From Flectobacillus sp. BAB-3569 (GTDB taxonomy: Bacteria > Bacteroidota > Bacteroidia > Cytophagales > Spirosomataceae): a stretch of DNA of 64,000 bases. The notes below the pieces were generated by a model. It did no database searches. It worked only from the letters and a program-made list of their open reading frames with translations, and was not told the DNA's origin. This document shows positions 35,840-45,332 of this stretch, in pieces (position 1 is the stretch's first letter; every line of letters begins with the position of its first letter). The stretch spans positions 105,563 through 169,562 of the forward strand of contig NZ_NJFZ01000016.1 in the NCBI RefSeq assembly GCF_002270355.1, given 5' to 3'. The position numbers and the translations under genes were made by a program.

Positions 35840-35890
35840 ATGTTTAACTTTTCAAACATATTGAATATATTTGTTTGAAAAAATAAACAT
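35840..35890. promoter_or_regulatory. parA operator: inverted repeat over its promoter
   Basis: ATGTTTAACTTTTCAAACA and the reverse of TGTTTGAAAAAATAAACAT form two arms of 22-24 bases. The minus-strand -7 box TATGTTTG (plus 35853-35860) lies inside one arm. The ParA N-terminal HTH is the natural ligand; a parS function is the alternative. Confidence 0.6.
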
Positions 35891-36023
35891 AAATATTATT
35901 TCTGCTATCTATTCATGTGGCTACAGGTTATTCTAGGAACATTATTCTGCATTTTCAAGCCAAATGACTAACTTCTCATTAGGTCTTATCTTTTCGGAGC
36001 CGTTTTTTGATGAAAACCATTAA

Positions 36024-36046
36024 GGGGGGGCCGCGCAACTGGGGGA
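36024..36046. other. GC-rich patch in the AT-rich origin region
   Basis: A seven-G run directly followed by CCGCGCAACT and a five-G run, in surroundings of very high A+T. Function unknown; it lies between parA and the AT-rich stretch (36060-36200) that could be the DNA-unwinding element. Confidence 0.4.
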
Positions 36047-36213
36047 TAAAGGAAAGTTTCTTTTCTAGTATATTTTTTTTGTTTTTTATTGTTTTTGAAA
36101 AATTAAAATAGAAACAACAAACACTATTGTTGTTGTTTTTTAAAATAAACAACAATATTTAAATACTTTCAGGCTCTATAACTATTTGAAAATCATTTTG
36201 TTAAATAGGTCAT

Positions 36214-36610
36214 CTATCACAAATAATTCGGCAACTATCACAAATAATTCGGAAAAGTTATCCACATCTATCACAAATAATTCGGAAACCTATCACAAAT
36301 AATTCGGAACTATCACAAATAATTCGGAGCATAAAATCACTTTATCTATCGCAAATAATTCGGAAAATAGGATAATTAACTATCACAAATAATTCGGAAC
36401 TATCGCAAATAATTCGGAATAAAAAAATTGGCTAATACTAGATTTTTATTGCACTTATTGAAGGTCTTTTTGAGCATAGTTTTAGCATAACTATCACAAA
36501 TAATTCGGAAAACTGTTTTGTGCTAATAATTATTTTGAGAACGTCGTTTTTGGGTGTTTTGGAGGCCTTTTGTAGGCATGAAATTTTTACAACTATCACA
36601 AAAAGTTCGG
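36214..36610. repeat. Replication origin: ten iterons and a DnaA box
   Basis: An 18-base iteron, CTATCACAAATAATTCGG, starts at 36214, 36235, 36268, 36290, 36310, 36380 and 36491. CTATCGCAAATAATTCGG variants start at 36346 and 36400, and a diverged copy (CTATCACAAAAAGTTCGG) at 36593. All are in the same orientation with irregular spacing, often close to 21-22 bases. A perfect DnaA box, TTATCCACA, lies at 36258-36266 between iterons 2 and 3. The AT-rich stretch to the left (36060-36200, with a TTGTTGTTG/CAACAA hairpin) is a likely unwinding region. This is the classic layout of a theta-replicating iteron plasmid. Confidence 0.93.
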
Positions 36611-36662
36611 AGTTTTTGATTGAAAGTAATTTTTGACTTAAAAAATAAACAGTATCTATCAG

Positions 36663-36692
36663 TTGTAAAATTAGATATGATAGATATATTTG
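36663..36692 (+). promoter_or_regulatory. Promoter of rep
   Basis: TTG (36663-36665), a 19-base spacer, then TATATTTG (36685-36692): an exact match to the Bacteroidota consensus TTG-N19-TAnnTTTG. It starts 53 bases after the last iteron and 59 bases before the chosen rep start. Because the promoter lies downstream of the possible TTG start at 36620, it supports ATG 36722. Confidence 0.75.
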
Positions 36693-36721
36693 TACTGCTG
36701 TATATTTCTAGGATATTAGAT

Positions 36722-38086
36722 ATGCCACCTAAAAAGAAAGAATTACCCATCATCGATTCAGATATTAAGCTCATTCGAAAAGCTAATGAGCTTGTAGAAG
36801 CTAGATATAAGTTTGATATCTGGGAGACAAGAGTATTTGCATTTATGCTTACTCTGATTAAGCACGAGGATACAGACTTTAGAGAATATCAAATCAATGC
36901 AGGAGATATTGTTCGAGAATTTGGGTTGCATGATTCTGGGCAAGTATATGATAGCATCAAATCGGCAGGTGAAAAGCTGTTAGACAAAAAAGTGGGTATT
37001 ATCCGAACTTTGGATGATGGTCGCAAAGAACAATTTACTACACACCTAGTAGCGTCTACAGCTACCCCTGAAGAACGCGGGCGAGGAGATTACATCAAGC
37101 TGAGTTTTCACCCAGCACTTAGACCCTTTTTATTGGAGTTGAAGGAAAGATATTTGGTATATGATATCAGAAATATTCTGAGCTTGTCGAGTATTTACTC
37201 GGTTCGATTGTTTGAGTTATTGAAGCAGTATCAAAAAATTGGGAAACGAAAGTTTAGGGTAGATGAACTCAAAACGCTTCTTTCGATCGAACCCAATGAA
37301 TACCAACTTTATGGTCACTTCAAAGGTTTGATTAAACGAGCAGAAAAAGACTTACTGAAGCATACAGACATTTATTTTACTTTTGAGGAAGATATCCTGA
37401 AAAAGAAAGTAGTGGCCATTACCTTCAATATTTTTGATAATCCAAATAACCAGCGAGAAAAAGTAGGTGAAAAAGTAAAGTCCAAAGAAGTAAAGGCGCT
37501 AGATGCCAGTACCGAAGAGCTTGAACGCATTTATGCAACGGTGAGTAATTATGTTACTAAAGCCAAAGTCAAAAAATGGCTGAAAGATTTACCGATTGAG
37601 CAAATCGAGAAGGGGATTGCGTATACCATCAATTACATAAAGGCTGGTAATACCGTTAATAACATCGGAGGAATGCTCAATACGATGGTGAGCACTCCTA
37701 ATCTTTACGATAAGTACGAGGTAACAAAAACGAAGGTTAAAAAGGAAGCTAAGAAAGTTCAAGTAAATACGGCCTTGATTGAAGAGAAAAAAGCCGAGCT
37801 TCAACATATTTGGCAAGAATATAAAATTAAGGAGGCCGAATTAGTGCAAAAATTATTAAGTCAAAATCCGACCTTACGAGATGATTTGGTACAACGAATT
37901 CAGGCAAATAATTTTTATGACCCTCAAAAAAGCCTAGATGAAAACTTACAAAGAGACATCATTCAAGGTTTAAAAGTTTCTATTCTTTCCACAATGTCCA
38001 AAGAATATAATACTTTGACCCAATATTTCAATACTAAGGTAAAAAAGACGAGAGAAGAACTCCTTGCCTTAGGATACAAAGAATAA
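36722..38086 (+). CDS. rep: Rep_3-family plasmid replication initiator
   Basis: 454-residue initiator that should bind the iterons just upstream. It begins 'MPPKKKELPIIDSDIKLI'. The paired winged-helix Rep_3 fold is visible in 'NELVEARYKFDIWETRVFAF', 'RYLVYDIRNILSLSSIYSVR' and 'LFELLKQYQKIGKRKFRVDE', and is followed by a long charged C-terminal part ('ALIEEKKAELQHIWQEYKIK'). The frame also opens upstream at 36620, but the promoter lies inside that stretch. It is divergent from parA across the origin. Confidence 0.92.
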   Translation: MPPKKKELPIIDSDIKLIRKANELVEARYKFDIWETRVFAFMLTLIKHEDTDFREYQINAGDIVREFGLHDSGQVYDSIKSAGEKLLDKKVGIIRTLDDGRKEQFTTHLVASTATPEERGRGDYIKLSFHPALRPFLLELKERYLVYDIRNILSLSSIYSVRLFELLKQYQKIGKRKFRVDELKTLLSIEPNEYQLYGHFKGLIKRAEKDLLKHTDIYFTFEEDILKKKVVAITFNIFDNPNNQREKVGEKVKSKEVKALDASTEELERIYATVSNYVTKAKVKKWLKDLPIEQIEKGIAYTINYIKAGNTVNNIGGMLNTMVSTPNLYDKYEVTKTKVKKEAKKVQVNTALIEEKKAELQHIWQEYKIKEAELVQKLLSQNPTLRDDLVQRIQANNFYDPQKSLDENLQRDIIQGLKVSILSTMSKEYNTLTQYFNTKVKKTREELLALGYKE

Positions 38087-38184
38087 ATATTAGCAGCATA
38101 GGCAAAGCTCAACGAGCTCTGCCTATGGCTCTTTCAGAATAAAATCCCTTATTTGTCTGGGCTATATGATTCTTCTGTTGATGT

Positions 38185-38350
38185 TTGACTATGATTCTCT
38201 GAAAACCATAAAAACTGCTTATTTGAGATATCGGCTGTTGGGTTTCGGAAGTGTAAGCTTCTATTTCTTTTGACAAACAGAGGTATTTTACATTATTTTC
38301 GACATCAGAAATCCCCAATCTGAAATCGTTAGAATTCCTCTTTGAGGGTT
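38185..38350. repeat. R2 repeat, diverged copy
   Basis: Contains AGATATCGGCTGTTGGG, TTTCGGAAGTGTAAGCTT, ATCAGAAATCCCCAATCTG and GAATTCCTCTTTG, in the order of the R2 family. It closes the replication module on the rep side as R1/R2 do on the parB side, and reaches the 3' end of the kinase gene. Confidence 0.5.
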
Positions 38351-38359
38351 TTGCTGAAT

Positions 38360-40051
38360 CTATCCTTCATAAATCGGTAAGGAAAATTGAAAAATCGCTC
38401 CCTGACCAAACTCTGATTTTACTTGTATTTGCCCTTGCTGTGCTTCGATAAATTGTTTGGCAATTGCCAAGCCCAAACCTGTACCTTTGGGACTATTAGG
38501 CGCTTGGAAGTATTTATCAAAAATCCGATCTAGGTATTTGGCTTCTATTCCTTTCCCAAAATCTTGCACTCCAAAAACTACCTGATTTTGTTCTTGAACA
38601 ACAGAAATCAAAATTTTACTTTGTACTTCGCTGTAACGAATGGCATTAGTCAAGAGGTTGACTAAAACCCAAGCGGTTTTTTCGGCATCCGCCCATACCT
38701 GCGGCAGGGCAGGCGCAAGGTCAATTTGGAATTCGATAGATTTTTGTTGTGCCTGAAAACCAACGGCCATACTAGCATAATCAATAATTTGAATAGGCGA
38801 AACGGCCTCGAAAGCCAAATTGATTTTACCACTTTCGACCTGTGTTAAATCCAATAACTCGCCAGTGATACCCAATAAGCGTTGACTTTCGTCTTTGATA
38901 TTCTGTAATAGTCCTTGTTGCTCTGGATTCAGCTCTCCGATTTTGGGGTTTTCGAGCAAAGACAAACTCATTTTGATAGAGGAAATAGGGGTTTTGAGTT
39001 CGTGAGAAATCGTAGCAATAAAGTTTGTTTTGGCAGCATCTAGCTCATGATATTTGGTAATATTTTGGAGAATAATCACTTTTCCTAAGAGCTTTTCTTC
39101 ATTTTCTACTAAAATCCATTCTTTCGAGAAATAAGATTCTTTTCCACCAGTATATATTTTAATTTCTTGATTATCAGTAGAATGATTTAATAGACTTCTC
39201 ATCAAATCGCTTTGAAGTGCTACATCTAAGGCTGATTTTCCCACTAATTCCTCTTGGTTGATATGTAGTAAATCCAAAGCAACGGAGTTGACAAATAGAA
39301 TATGCTGATGGTCGTCTAGCCCAATAACCGCATCGTTGAGCTTATTGATAATAGCCTCGATTCTTTTCTTTTCGGAAAGAATTTGAGCCAAACTCGAATG
39401 CTCATATTCATCAAGTTTTTGTGCCATTAAGTTAAATGCAGTAGCCAATTCGCCAAACTCATCATTCGAGCTAAAATGCAACCTTTGTTCATAGTTTTTA
39501 GCAGTAATGGCTCTAATCCCCTCGGTGAGTTGCTTGATAGGACTGGCCAGATAGGCAGGAAAATTTATGACGAAAGTAAAGGAGATTAGTAAACAAGTAA
39601 TGGTGATGATTTTCAAGTAGTTAAGTGCCTCTTGAGAAATCATTTGTGCTGCTTCATTTTTTCTAAAAATAGCATTTTGGTTAATGGTTGCTATCTCAAA
39701 AAGATGGGCTTTTATACTTGGTAGAAATTGCGTATTATTCTGAGCTTTATATAAATTCCAAACTTTTCTTAATTCGATGGTTTCTTCTTTTTCGCCTTTT
39801 TCGGTCAGGTTTTTTTCTTGTTGTTGAAGATTTTTTTCAAATGTGATCATCGCCAAACTATCTGTCTGTGTATCCAGATCAAGACTTTCTTGCATTTTTT
39901 GGACATAACTAATTGATTCATAGTTATCTGTAAGGATATTGGCAGATTCTTCTTTGAGCTGATTGAGATAATACATGCCCATGCCACCAAGCAAGACGAT
40001 TACCCCGAATAAAAACAAAAGCCCTAGCTGTAATTTGGTTTTGATAGTCAT
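38360..40051 (-). CDS. Membrane histidine kinase of the kdp operon (KdpD C-terminal equivalent)
   Basis: 563 residues: transmembrane helix 1 (about 8-28), an extracytoplasmic coiled region, helix 2 (147-168), HAMP (165-220), PAS ('AVIGLDDHQHILFVNSVALD', 230-335), HisKA with H350 in 'FIATISHELKTPISSI', and HATPase ('AWVLVNLLTNAIRYS', 'GTGLGLAIAKQFI'). Its start overlaps the stop of the KdpD-N gene by 4 bases, so the two proteins replace the single KdpD of enterobacteria. No KdpE-type regulator follows; the R2 repeat and rep end the operon. Confidence 0.9.
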   Translation of the reverse strand: MTIKTKLQLGLLFLFGVIVLLGGMGMYYLNQLKEESANILTDNYESISYVQKMQESLDLDTQTDSLAMITFEKNLQQQEKNLTEKGEKEETIELRKVWNLYKAQNNTQFLPSIKAHLFEIATINQNAIFRKNEAAQMISQEALNYLKIITITCLLISFTFVINFPAYLASPIKQLTEGIRAITAKNYEQRLHFSSNDEFGELATAFNLMAQKLDEYEHSSLAQILSEKKRIEAIINKLNDAVIGLDDHQHILFVNSVALDLLHINQEELVGKSALDVALQSDLMRSLLNHSTDNQEIKIYTGGKESYFSKEWILVENEEKLLGKVIILQNITKYHELDAAKTNFIATISHELKTPISSIKMSLSLLENPKIGELNPEQQGLLQNIKDESQRLLGITGELLDLTQVESGKINLAFEAVSPIQIIDYASMAVGFQAQQKSIEFQIDLAPALPQVWADAEKTAWVLVNLLTNAIRYSEVQSKILISVVQEQNQVVFGVQDFGKGIEAKYLDRIFDKYFQAPNSPKGTGLGLAIAKQFIEAQQGQIQVKSEFGQGAIFQFSLPIYEG

Positions 40052-41166
40052 GACAGTAATATTAAATCAATCGGACTCGAAGATAATTTTTTTAGTAATT
40101 GGGTAAAGAAGTAGGCAGATTTTATACCTCTAAAACCTTCAATAATTGGTTTGCCTAAGCATATCGTTGAGATTTGTTGCTGCTCTGCAAAACTCATTAT
40201 CGTATATCCAACATCGTTATGTTTTATTTTGACCACTTCCGCTCCCAATTCCGTGGCCAGTTTGAGGTTGTTAATTAAGTGTCTTTGTACTGATAAATCG
40301 ATTTTATCACCTGCTTCACTTTCGGCTTGTACATACAAAACAAACCATTTGGCATCATAATAAGAAGCTAGTCGGGCAGTTTTTCGAATAATCATTTTGG
40401 AACGGGGGGCATTGGAACTTACGCAAGCCAAAAACCGTTGCGGACTCAGTTTTACGGCGCTTACTTCATGAATCACCTTTCGTTCTACCTGATGTGCTAC
40501 CTCTTTGAGTGCTAGTTCTCGCAATTGAAGAATATGAGCAGACTGAAAGAAATTTTTGAGTGCTGTTTCAATTTTGGCAGGCTCATATATTTTTCCCTGT
40601 TTGAGTCGGTCGATTAATTCGTCGGCAGTAAGGTCAATATTTACTACCTCGTTGGCTTGTTGTAAAATCGCATCAGGAATTCTTTCGGTGACTTCAACCT
40701 CGGTTATTTGTTTAATTTCTTGGTTTAAACTTTCGATATGCTGAATGTTTACTGCCGAAATCACATTGATTCCTGCGTCTAGTAATTGCACCACATCTTG
40801 CCAGCGCTTTTCGTTTTTCGAACCTTCTATATTGCTATGAGCGAGTTCGTCGACAATCACAACTTCTGGATGAATACGCAAAACGCCTTCCAAATCCATT
40901 TCTTCCAACAATTTGCCCTTGTAAAATAGCTGCCGCCTCGGAATGATTGGCAAACCATCGAGCAAGGCATGGGTTTCGACACGAAGGTGCGTTTCGACGA
41001 AAGCAATTTTGACATCTACCCCATTTTTCAAAAGACTATGCGCCTCTTGAAGCATGCGGTAAGTTTTGCCTACGCCTGCACACATTCCTATGTAAATTTT
41101 GAGTTTTCCTCTTTTCGACGCCCTAATCAGTTCCAAGAAATAGGCGGCAGTATTTGAGTCGGACAT
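40048..41166 (-). CDS. kdpD: KdpD N-terminal sensor protein (KdpD + Usp domains only)
   Basis: 372 residues covering only the cytoplasmic N-terminal half of E. coli KdpD. The KdpD domain has Walker A 'GMCAGVGKTYRML' (28-40) and 'VVIVDELAHSNIEGSKNEKR'; a universal-stress-protein-like domain runs from about residue 245 to the end. The transmembrane and kinase halves are absent and are supplied by the overlapping next gene. I use ATG 41166 ('MSDSNTAAYFLELIRASKRG'); the frame extends 12 codons further to 41202. Expected to sense K+ or second messengers and control the partner kinase. Confidence 0.9.
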   Translation of the reverse strand: MSDSNTAAYFLELIRASKRGKLKIYIGMCAGVGKTYRMLQEAHSLLKNGVDVKIAFVETHLRVETHALLDGLPIIPRRQLFYKGKLLEEMDLEGVLRIHPEVVIVDELAHSNIEGSKNEKRWQDVVQLLDAGINVISAVNIQHIESLNQEIKQITEVEVTERIPDAILQQANEVVNIDLTADELIDRLKQGKIYEPAKIETALKNFFQSAHILQLRELALKEVAHQVERKVIHEVSAVKLSPQRFLACVSSNAPRSKMIIRKTARLASYYDAKWFVLYVQAESEAGDKIDLSVQRHLINNLKLATELGAEVVKIKHNDVGYTIMSFAEQQQISTICLGKPIIEGFRGIKSAYFFTQLLKKLSSSPIDLILLS

Positions 41167-41181
41167 AAAGGTTGTATTTAT

Positions 41182-41260
41182 AGGGAACAGTATTAAAGGC
41201 ACGAAGGCACAAAGTGAAGAAAATCTATTAGATACTTTGCCACTTTGTGCCTGTTCCCTT
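41182..41260. promoter_or_regulatory. Long imperfect palindrome between porin and kdpD
   Basis: Inner arms AGGCACAAAGTG (41205-41216) and CACTTTGTGCCT (41241-41252); outer arms AGGGAACAG and CTGTTCCCT. It lies in the 108-base gap inside the kdp operon, and without a long T-run could be an mRNA-processing or differential-expression hairpin separating transporter from sensor genes. Confidence 0.5.
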
Positions 41261-41274
41261 TGTCCCTGATAAAA

Positions 41275-42345
41275 TTAAAACTGCACCGCAATTGAGCTGG
41301 TGATAGCTAAATTGTCATTTTTAGGTTGGGATTTTTCGGTGAAAATGGCTGAATTTGCATGATAATTTTTTGCTTCAATTCTAAAAACAGCATTTTCGGC
41401 TACTTGATAATCCCAGTTGAGCGAATAACCTGTTACTTGAAAGCCTTCAGGGGTATTTGTTGAAATAATGACTCCATTTTTGTCTTGATAATATTCGTAT
41501 CGAGCTGCTAGACGCATTTTTGGAGCTAATTGATAACGGACAATCGCCACAGGGGAATACCAATTATTGTAACCATCTGTATTGGCTTTTTGCTGAGAAC
41601 CGTAATCAAAACCTGCGATGAATCCCCATTTTTCATGTTGATAAATAGCATACAGGTTTGAGAAATAACGTTTTTGATTGATATTATTTATTCCTTCATT
41701 GCCATAATAAGTGCTCCAATTAAGTGTTAAATTTTCGTTGGGCTTATGAGTAATTTGTGTTCCCAAGCTAACAGTTTGATTTCCATCAAGTCGTTTGATG
41801 CGTTGCCATCCATTGAGTGCCAATACGCTAGCTGTCCATTGTTGATTGGGACTGGTATAGCTCAGTTTAGCGCCAGATTCGTAATAAGGGGAGTTTTCTG
41901 CTAAAATACTTCTGGTGAGCGTCCAACAGTCTTTTGAGACAGCACTTTCGAAACCAATATGCGACGGAAGAATCCCTGCATCGAGCCAAATGTCGTGTTT
42001 TTGACTTAATTTTATTCCAACATTTGCTTCAAAAATATGCTGTAATAAAGGACTTTCGGCAGCCATATTATATTGGGCATAAGTACCTGCCATGATGGCT
42101 AAATTGGCACGTGTACGAGTGGATGAATAGGCTCCTTTGATGTACGCTAGGTTGATATTGAATTCATTATGACGATTATGATTGTACAAAAAACTAGGAC
42201 GTAGATGATCGTCGGGTTGGTTGAAATCATAGGCATAATACGCATCTACATATCCAGACCAAGTGATAGTAGAGTTGTTTGTTTGAGCCAATCCTTTACT
42301 CAATAACAATAGCACTGAGGCACAAATCAATAATAATTTTTTCAT
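41275..42345 (-). CDS. Outer-membrane beta-barrel porin of the kdp operon
   Basis: 356 residues, signal peptide 'MKKLLLICASVLLLLSKGLA', then alternating amphipathic strands ('TITWSGYVDAYYAYDFNQP', 'GFIAGFDYGSQQ', 'PKMRLAARYEYYQDKNG') and a C-terminal Phe ('TSSIAVQF'), as in beta-barrel porin-2 (BBP2/OmpL-like) proteins. Placed between kdpC and kdpD; probably lets K+ or small solutes cross the outer membrane for the KdpFABC pump (inference from position). Confidence 0.85.
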   Translation of the reverse strand: MKKLLLICASVLLLLSKGLAQTNNSTITWSGYVDAYYAYDFNQPDDHLRPSFLYNHNRHNEFNINLAYIKGAYSSTRTRANLAIMAGTYAQYNMAAESPLLQHIFEANVGIKLSQKHDIWLDAGILPSHIGFESAVSKDCWTLTRSILAENSPYYESGAKLSYTSPNQQWTASVLALNGWQRIKRLDGNQTVSLGTQITHKPNENLTLNWSTYYGNEGINNINQKRYFSNLYAIYQHEKWGFIAGFDYGSQQKANTDGYNNWYSPVAIVRYQLAPKMRLAARYEYYQDKNGVIISTNTPEGFQVTGYSLNWDYQVAENAVFRIEAKNYHANSAIFTEKSQPKNDNLAITSSIAVQF

Positions 42346-42477
42346 GGTTTTGTTTCAAATTGCCTGAGACATTGAGGCTCAGGCATAGTTGTTTTAAAAG
42401 GAACTTACACTAGTTCAAGACTTAGTCTTGGACTTATTTATTGAAACAGTTTTCAAACTGTTTCGGACTTAAAATTT

Positions 42478-42518
42478 CTTATTCACAATTTACAACTCAC
42501 AATTCTACAATAGCACTT
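42478..42518. repeat. R3 repeat, diverged copy
   Basis: TTATTCACAATTTACAACTCACAATTCTAC, at the kdpC 3' end; a related stretch (ACATTCACAACTCACAATTC) lies at 43230-43262 before kdpB ends. Confidence 0.4.
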
Positions 42519-43068
42519 ACAATCTATCCAAAGCCAGATTAAGCTCAAGGACATTCACAAAAGGAGTACCCGCAGGAGATTTTTCGAGGCTATTCATCAC
42601 TACTTTTTGAATAATTTCGGTAGAATGATTTCTGGCTTTCGCTACTCTAGCAACTTGAACTAATGCACTTTGTAAAGAAATATGTGGGTCAAGTCCGCTG
42701 CCTGATGCCGTTAATAATTCCGCTGGAATTTCGTTGGCTTTGACACTTGGATTATGTACTAAAAAAGTATCTCGTCGAGCCTGAACGGTTTGAATATAAT
42801 CAGGGTTTGAAGGACCTTTGTTTGAACCACCCGACACACCCGCATCATAGTTTACTGCTGAAGGACGACCCCAAAAATATTTTGCTTGGGTGTAAGTTTG
42901 TCCTATTTGTCTAACACCAACGATTTTGTCGCGTACTTTAACAAAATCCACATCGCCTTTATTGGGTGTAAATTGAGCGATTCCCAAAACTGCCAAGGGA
43001 TATATAACTACCAACAAAATAAAGCAAGCAAGGCTTAATTTGATGGCTGTGAAAAGTTGATTTTTCAT
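42517..43068 (-). CDS. kdpC: K+-transporting ATPase subunit KdpC
   Basis: 183-residue single-span subunit that stabilises the KdpFABC complex. N-terminal helix 'LACFILLVVIYPLAVLGIAQ', then the periplasmic KdpC domain: 'YFWGRPSAVNYDAGVSGGSN', 'GPSNPDYIQTV', 'ELLTASGSGLDPHISLQSA' and 'PFVNVLELNLALD'. It lies about 195 bases downstream of kdpB, a large gap for the operon, filled by a diverged R3 copy. Confidence 0.95.
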   Translation of the reverse strand: MKNQLFTAIKLSLACFILLVVIYPLAVLGIAQFTPNKGDVDFVKVRDKIVGVRQIGQTYTQAKYFWGRPSAVNYDAGVSGGSNKGPSNPDYIQTVQARRDTFLVHNPSVKANEIPAELLTASGSGLDPHISLQSALVQVARVAKARNHSTEIIQKVVMNSLEKSPAGTPFVNVLELNLALDRL

Positions 43069-43262
43069 GGTAATAATTTTTTAAATTGAGTAGGCAAAAG
43101 ATGAAATCTACAAAATCTTGCCTACTCCAATGACTAATATGATATTCAAACTTCACTTGAAGGGCTGAAATTGAAGTTTAGAGTTTGTTAAACAGCTAAG
43201 GGAGAATGAAGAATTATGGATTAAAAAAAATACATTCACAACTCACAATTCTTCATTCATAT

Positions 43263-45287
43263 TTAAAACCAAACTGATACCAGCATGTCGAGTAATTTGA
43301 TACCGATAAAAGGTACAATTATGCCGCCAAAGCCATAGACCAATAAGTTACGTTGTAACAAAGCCGAAGCGCCAATTGGTCGATATTTGACGCCACGCAA
43401 GGCCAATGGAATCAAAATTGGAATAATGAGGGCGTTGAAAATTACTGCCGACAAAATAGCACTTTCAGGCGAATGCAAACGCATGATATTCAAAGATTGC
43501 AAAGCGGGAATACTTGCTACAAACAAAGCTGGTACAATCGCAAAATATTTGGCTACGTCATTGGCAATCGAGAAAGTCGTAAGCGTACCGCGCGTCATCA
43601 ATAATTGTTTACCAATTTCTACGATTTCGATTAATTTGGTTGGATCATTGTCCAAATCCACCATATTACTCGCCTCTTTGGCTGCGGCAGTACCCGAGTT
43701 CATCGCTACGCCTACATCGGCTTGGGCTAGGGCAGGGGCATCGTTGGTACCATCACCCATCATGGCTACAAGTTTACCACTGGCTTGCTCGGCTTTGATA
43801 TAGTTCATTTTATCTTCAGGTTTGGCTTCTGCGATAAAATCATCAACGCCAGCTTTTTGAGCAATATATTTGGCTGTCAATGGGTTATCTCCTGTCACCA
43901 TAACAGTTTTTACACCCATTCTTCTCAAACGTTCAAAACGTTCTTGGATACCTGTTTTGATAATATCTTGTAATTCGATAATACCTAAAACTTGCTGATT
44001 TTGAGCCACTACCAAAGGTGTACCACCATTACTGGCAATGCTTTTGGTTCGTTCCACTACCTCATCAGGAAAAGAATTTCCAGCTTTTTCAACCCAATTT
44101 TTGATAGAATCCATAGCACCTTTTCTGATACTTATATTCCCTAAATCCACACCAGAAGCACGAGTTTCGGCGGTAAAAGGAATGGCTTTGGCTTCCATCG
44201 GCAATTTAGGAATCGTATAGCCAATTTGACTAGCCAATTCTATGACCGATTTACCTTCTGGAGTTTCATCTACCAATGAGCTCAGTACGACCGCCTCAAC
44301 AAAATCTTCGGTTTTTTGATTAGGAGCAGGGTAAAAATGCGTAGCCTTACGGTTACCAATAGTAATAGTACCTGTTTTGTCCAATAATAAAACATCTATA
44401 TCTCCCGCAGTTTCAACAGCTTTCCCCGACTTGGTAATCACATTGGCACGCAAAGCTCTGTCCATGCCTGCTATACCAATGGCTGATAGAAGTCCGCCAA
44501 TCGTAGTCGGAATCAAACATACAAAAAGAGAGATATAAGCCGCAATCGTAATCGGCGTATTGGCGTAGTCAGCAAATGGCTTCAGACTCACACATACGAT
44601 GATAAAAATTAAGGTAAAACCAGCTAACAAGATAGTCAAGGCGATTTCGTTGGGTGATTTCTGGCGAGAAGCACCTTCAACCAAAGCAATCATTTTATCC
44701 AAAAAGCTCTCACCAGGTTGTGTTCTTACTCGTACTTTGATTTTATCAGAAAGTACTTTTGTCCCACCTGTCACCGAAGATTTATCACCACCTGCTTCAC
44801 GAATCACAGGCGCAGACTCACCCGTAATGGCTGATTCGTCTATAGTAGCCAAGCCTTCAATAATCTCACCATCGCTTGGGATGATATCGCCTGCTTCGCA
44901 AATAAAAATATCTCCTTTGGTCAAACTTGAAGAGCTTACCGATTGTATTTGGTCGTTTTTGAGCAATTTGGCTGGCGTTTCCTCACGAGTTTTACGCAAA
45001 GATTCTGCTTGTGCTTTGCCACGTGCTTCGGCGATAGCCTCGGCAAAATTGGCAAATAATAAGGTCAGAAAAAGCACAAAAAATACAATAGCATTATAGA
45101 CAAACGAACCTTGGTCGGGCTGAGAAATACTATAAATACTTACCAAAAACATCACCACCGTACCGATTTCAACCGTAAACATGACGGGGTTGTGGTACAT
45201 TTGTTTGGGACTGAGTTTTGAAAATGCTGCTGATAAAGCTTCTTTTACCATTTTTTGGGTAAAAAGCGCATTGGATGTCGTTTTCAT
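43263..45287 (-). CDS. kdpB: K+-transporting P-type ATPase subunit KdpB
   Basis: Catalytic subunit, 674 residues from ATG 45287 ('[18 protein letters not shown]'); the frame could begin 14 codons earlier at 45329 but homology favours 45287. The phosphorylated aspartate is D303 in '[17 protein letters not shown]'; '[12 protein letters not shown]' is the actuator motif, '[19 protein letters not shown]' and '[20 protein letters not shown]' the hinge motifs. It hydrolyses ATP to drive K+ uptake through KdpA. The gap to kdpA is 45 bases. Confidence 0.97.
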   Translation of the reverse strand: MKTTSNALFTQKMVKEALSAAFSKLSPKQMYHNPVMFTVEIGTVVMFLVSIYSISQPDQGSFVYNAIVFFVLFLTLLFANFAEAIAEARGKAQAESLRKTREETPAKLLKNDQIQSVSSSSLTKGDIFICEAGDIIPSDGEIIEGLATIDESAITGESAPVIREAGGDKSSVTGGTKVLSDKIKVRVRTQPGESFLDKMIALVEGASRQKSPNEIALTILLAGFTLIFIIVCVSLKPFADYANTPITIAAYISLFVCLIPTTIGGLLSAIGIAGMDRALRANVITKSGKAVETAGDIDVLLLDKTGTITIGNRKATHFYPAPNQKTEDFVEAVVLSSLVDETPEGKSVIELASQIGYTIPKLPMEAKAIPFTAETRASGVDLGNISIRKGAMDSIKNWVEKAGNSFPDEVVERTKSIASNGGTPLVVAQNQQVLGIIELQDIIKTGIQERFERLRRMGVKTVMVTGDNPLTAKYIAQKAGVDDFIAEAKPEDKMNYIKAEQASGKLVAMMGDGTNDAPALAQADVGVAMNSGTAAAKEASNMVDLDNDPTKLIEIVEIGKQLLMTRGTLTTFSIANDVAKYFAIVPALFVASIPALQSLNIMRLHSPESAILSAVIFNALIIPILIPLALRGVKYRPIGASALLQRNLLVYGFGGIIVPFIGIKLLDMLVSVWF

Positions 45288-45332
45288 ATTATTGATTGAG
45301 TGTTGGGATAAAAATTTATCTGAACTCAAGTT

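Noticed and set aside
36214..36610. Array of direct repeats that could be read as a CRISPR
   Set aside because: The repeat is 18 bases, spacers are irregular (2 to over 80 bases) and not unique protospacer-like units. A DnaA box and a Rep_3 gene are adjacent and no cas genes exist, so these are iterons.
36620..36721. Upstream extension of rep to the TTG at 36620
   Set aside because: A perfect promoter (36663-36692) lies within it, so the transcript starts downstream.
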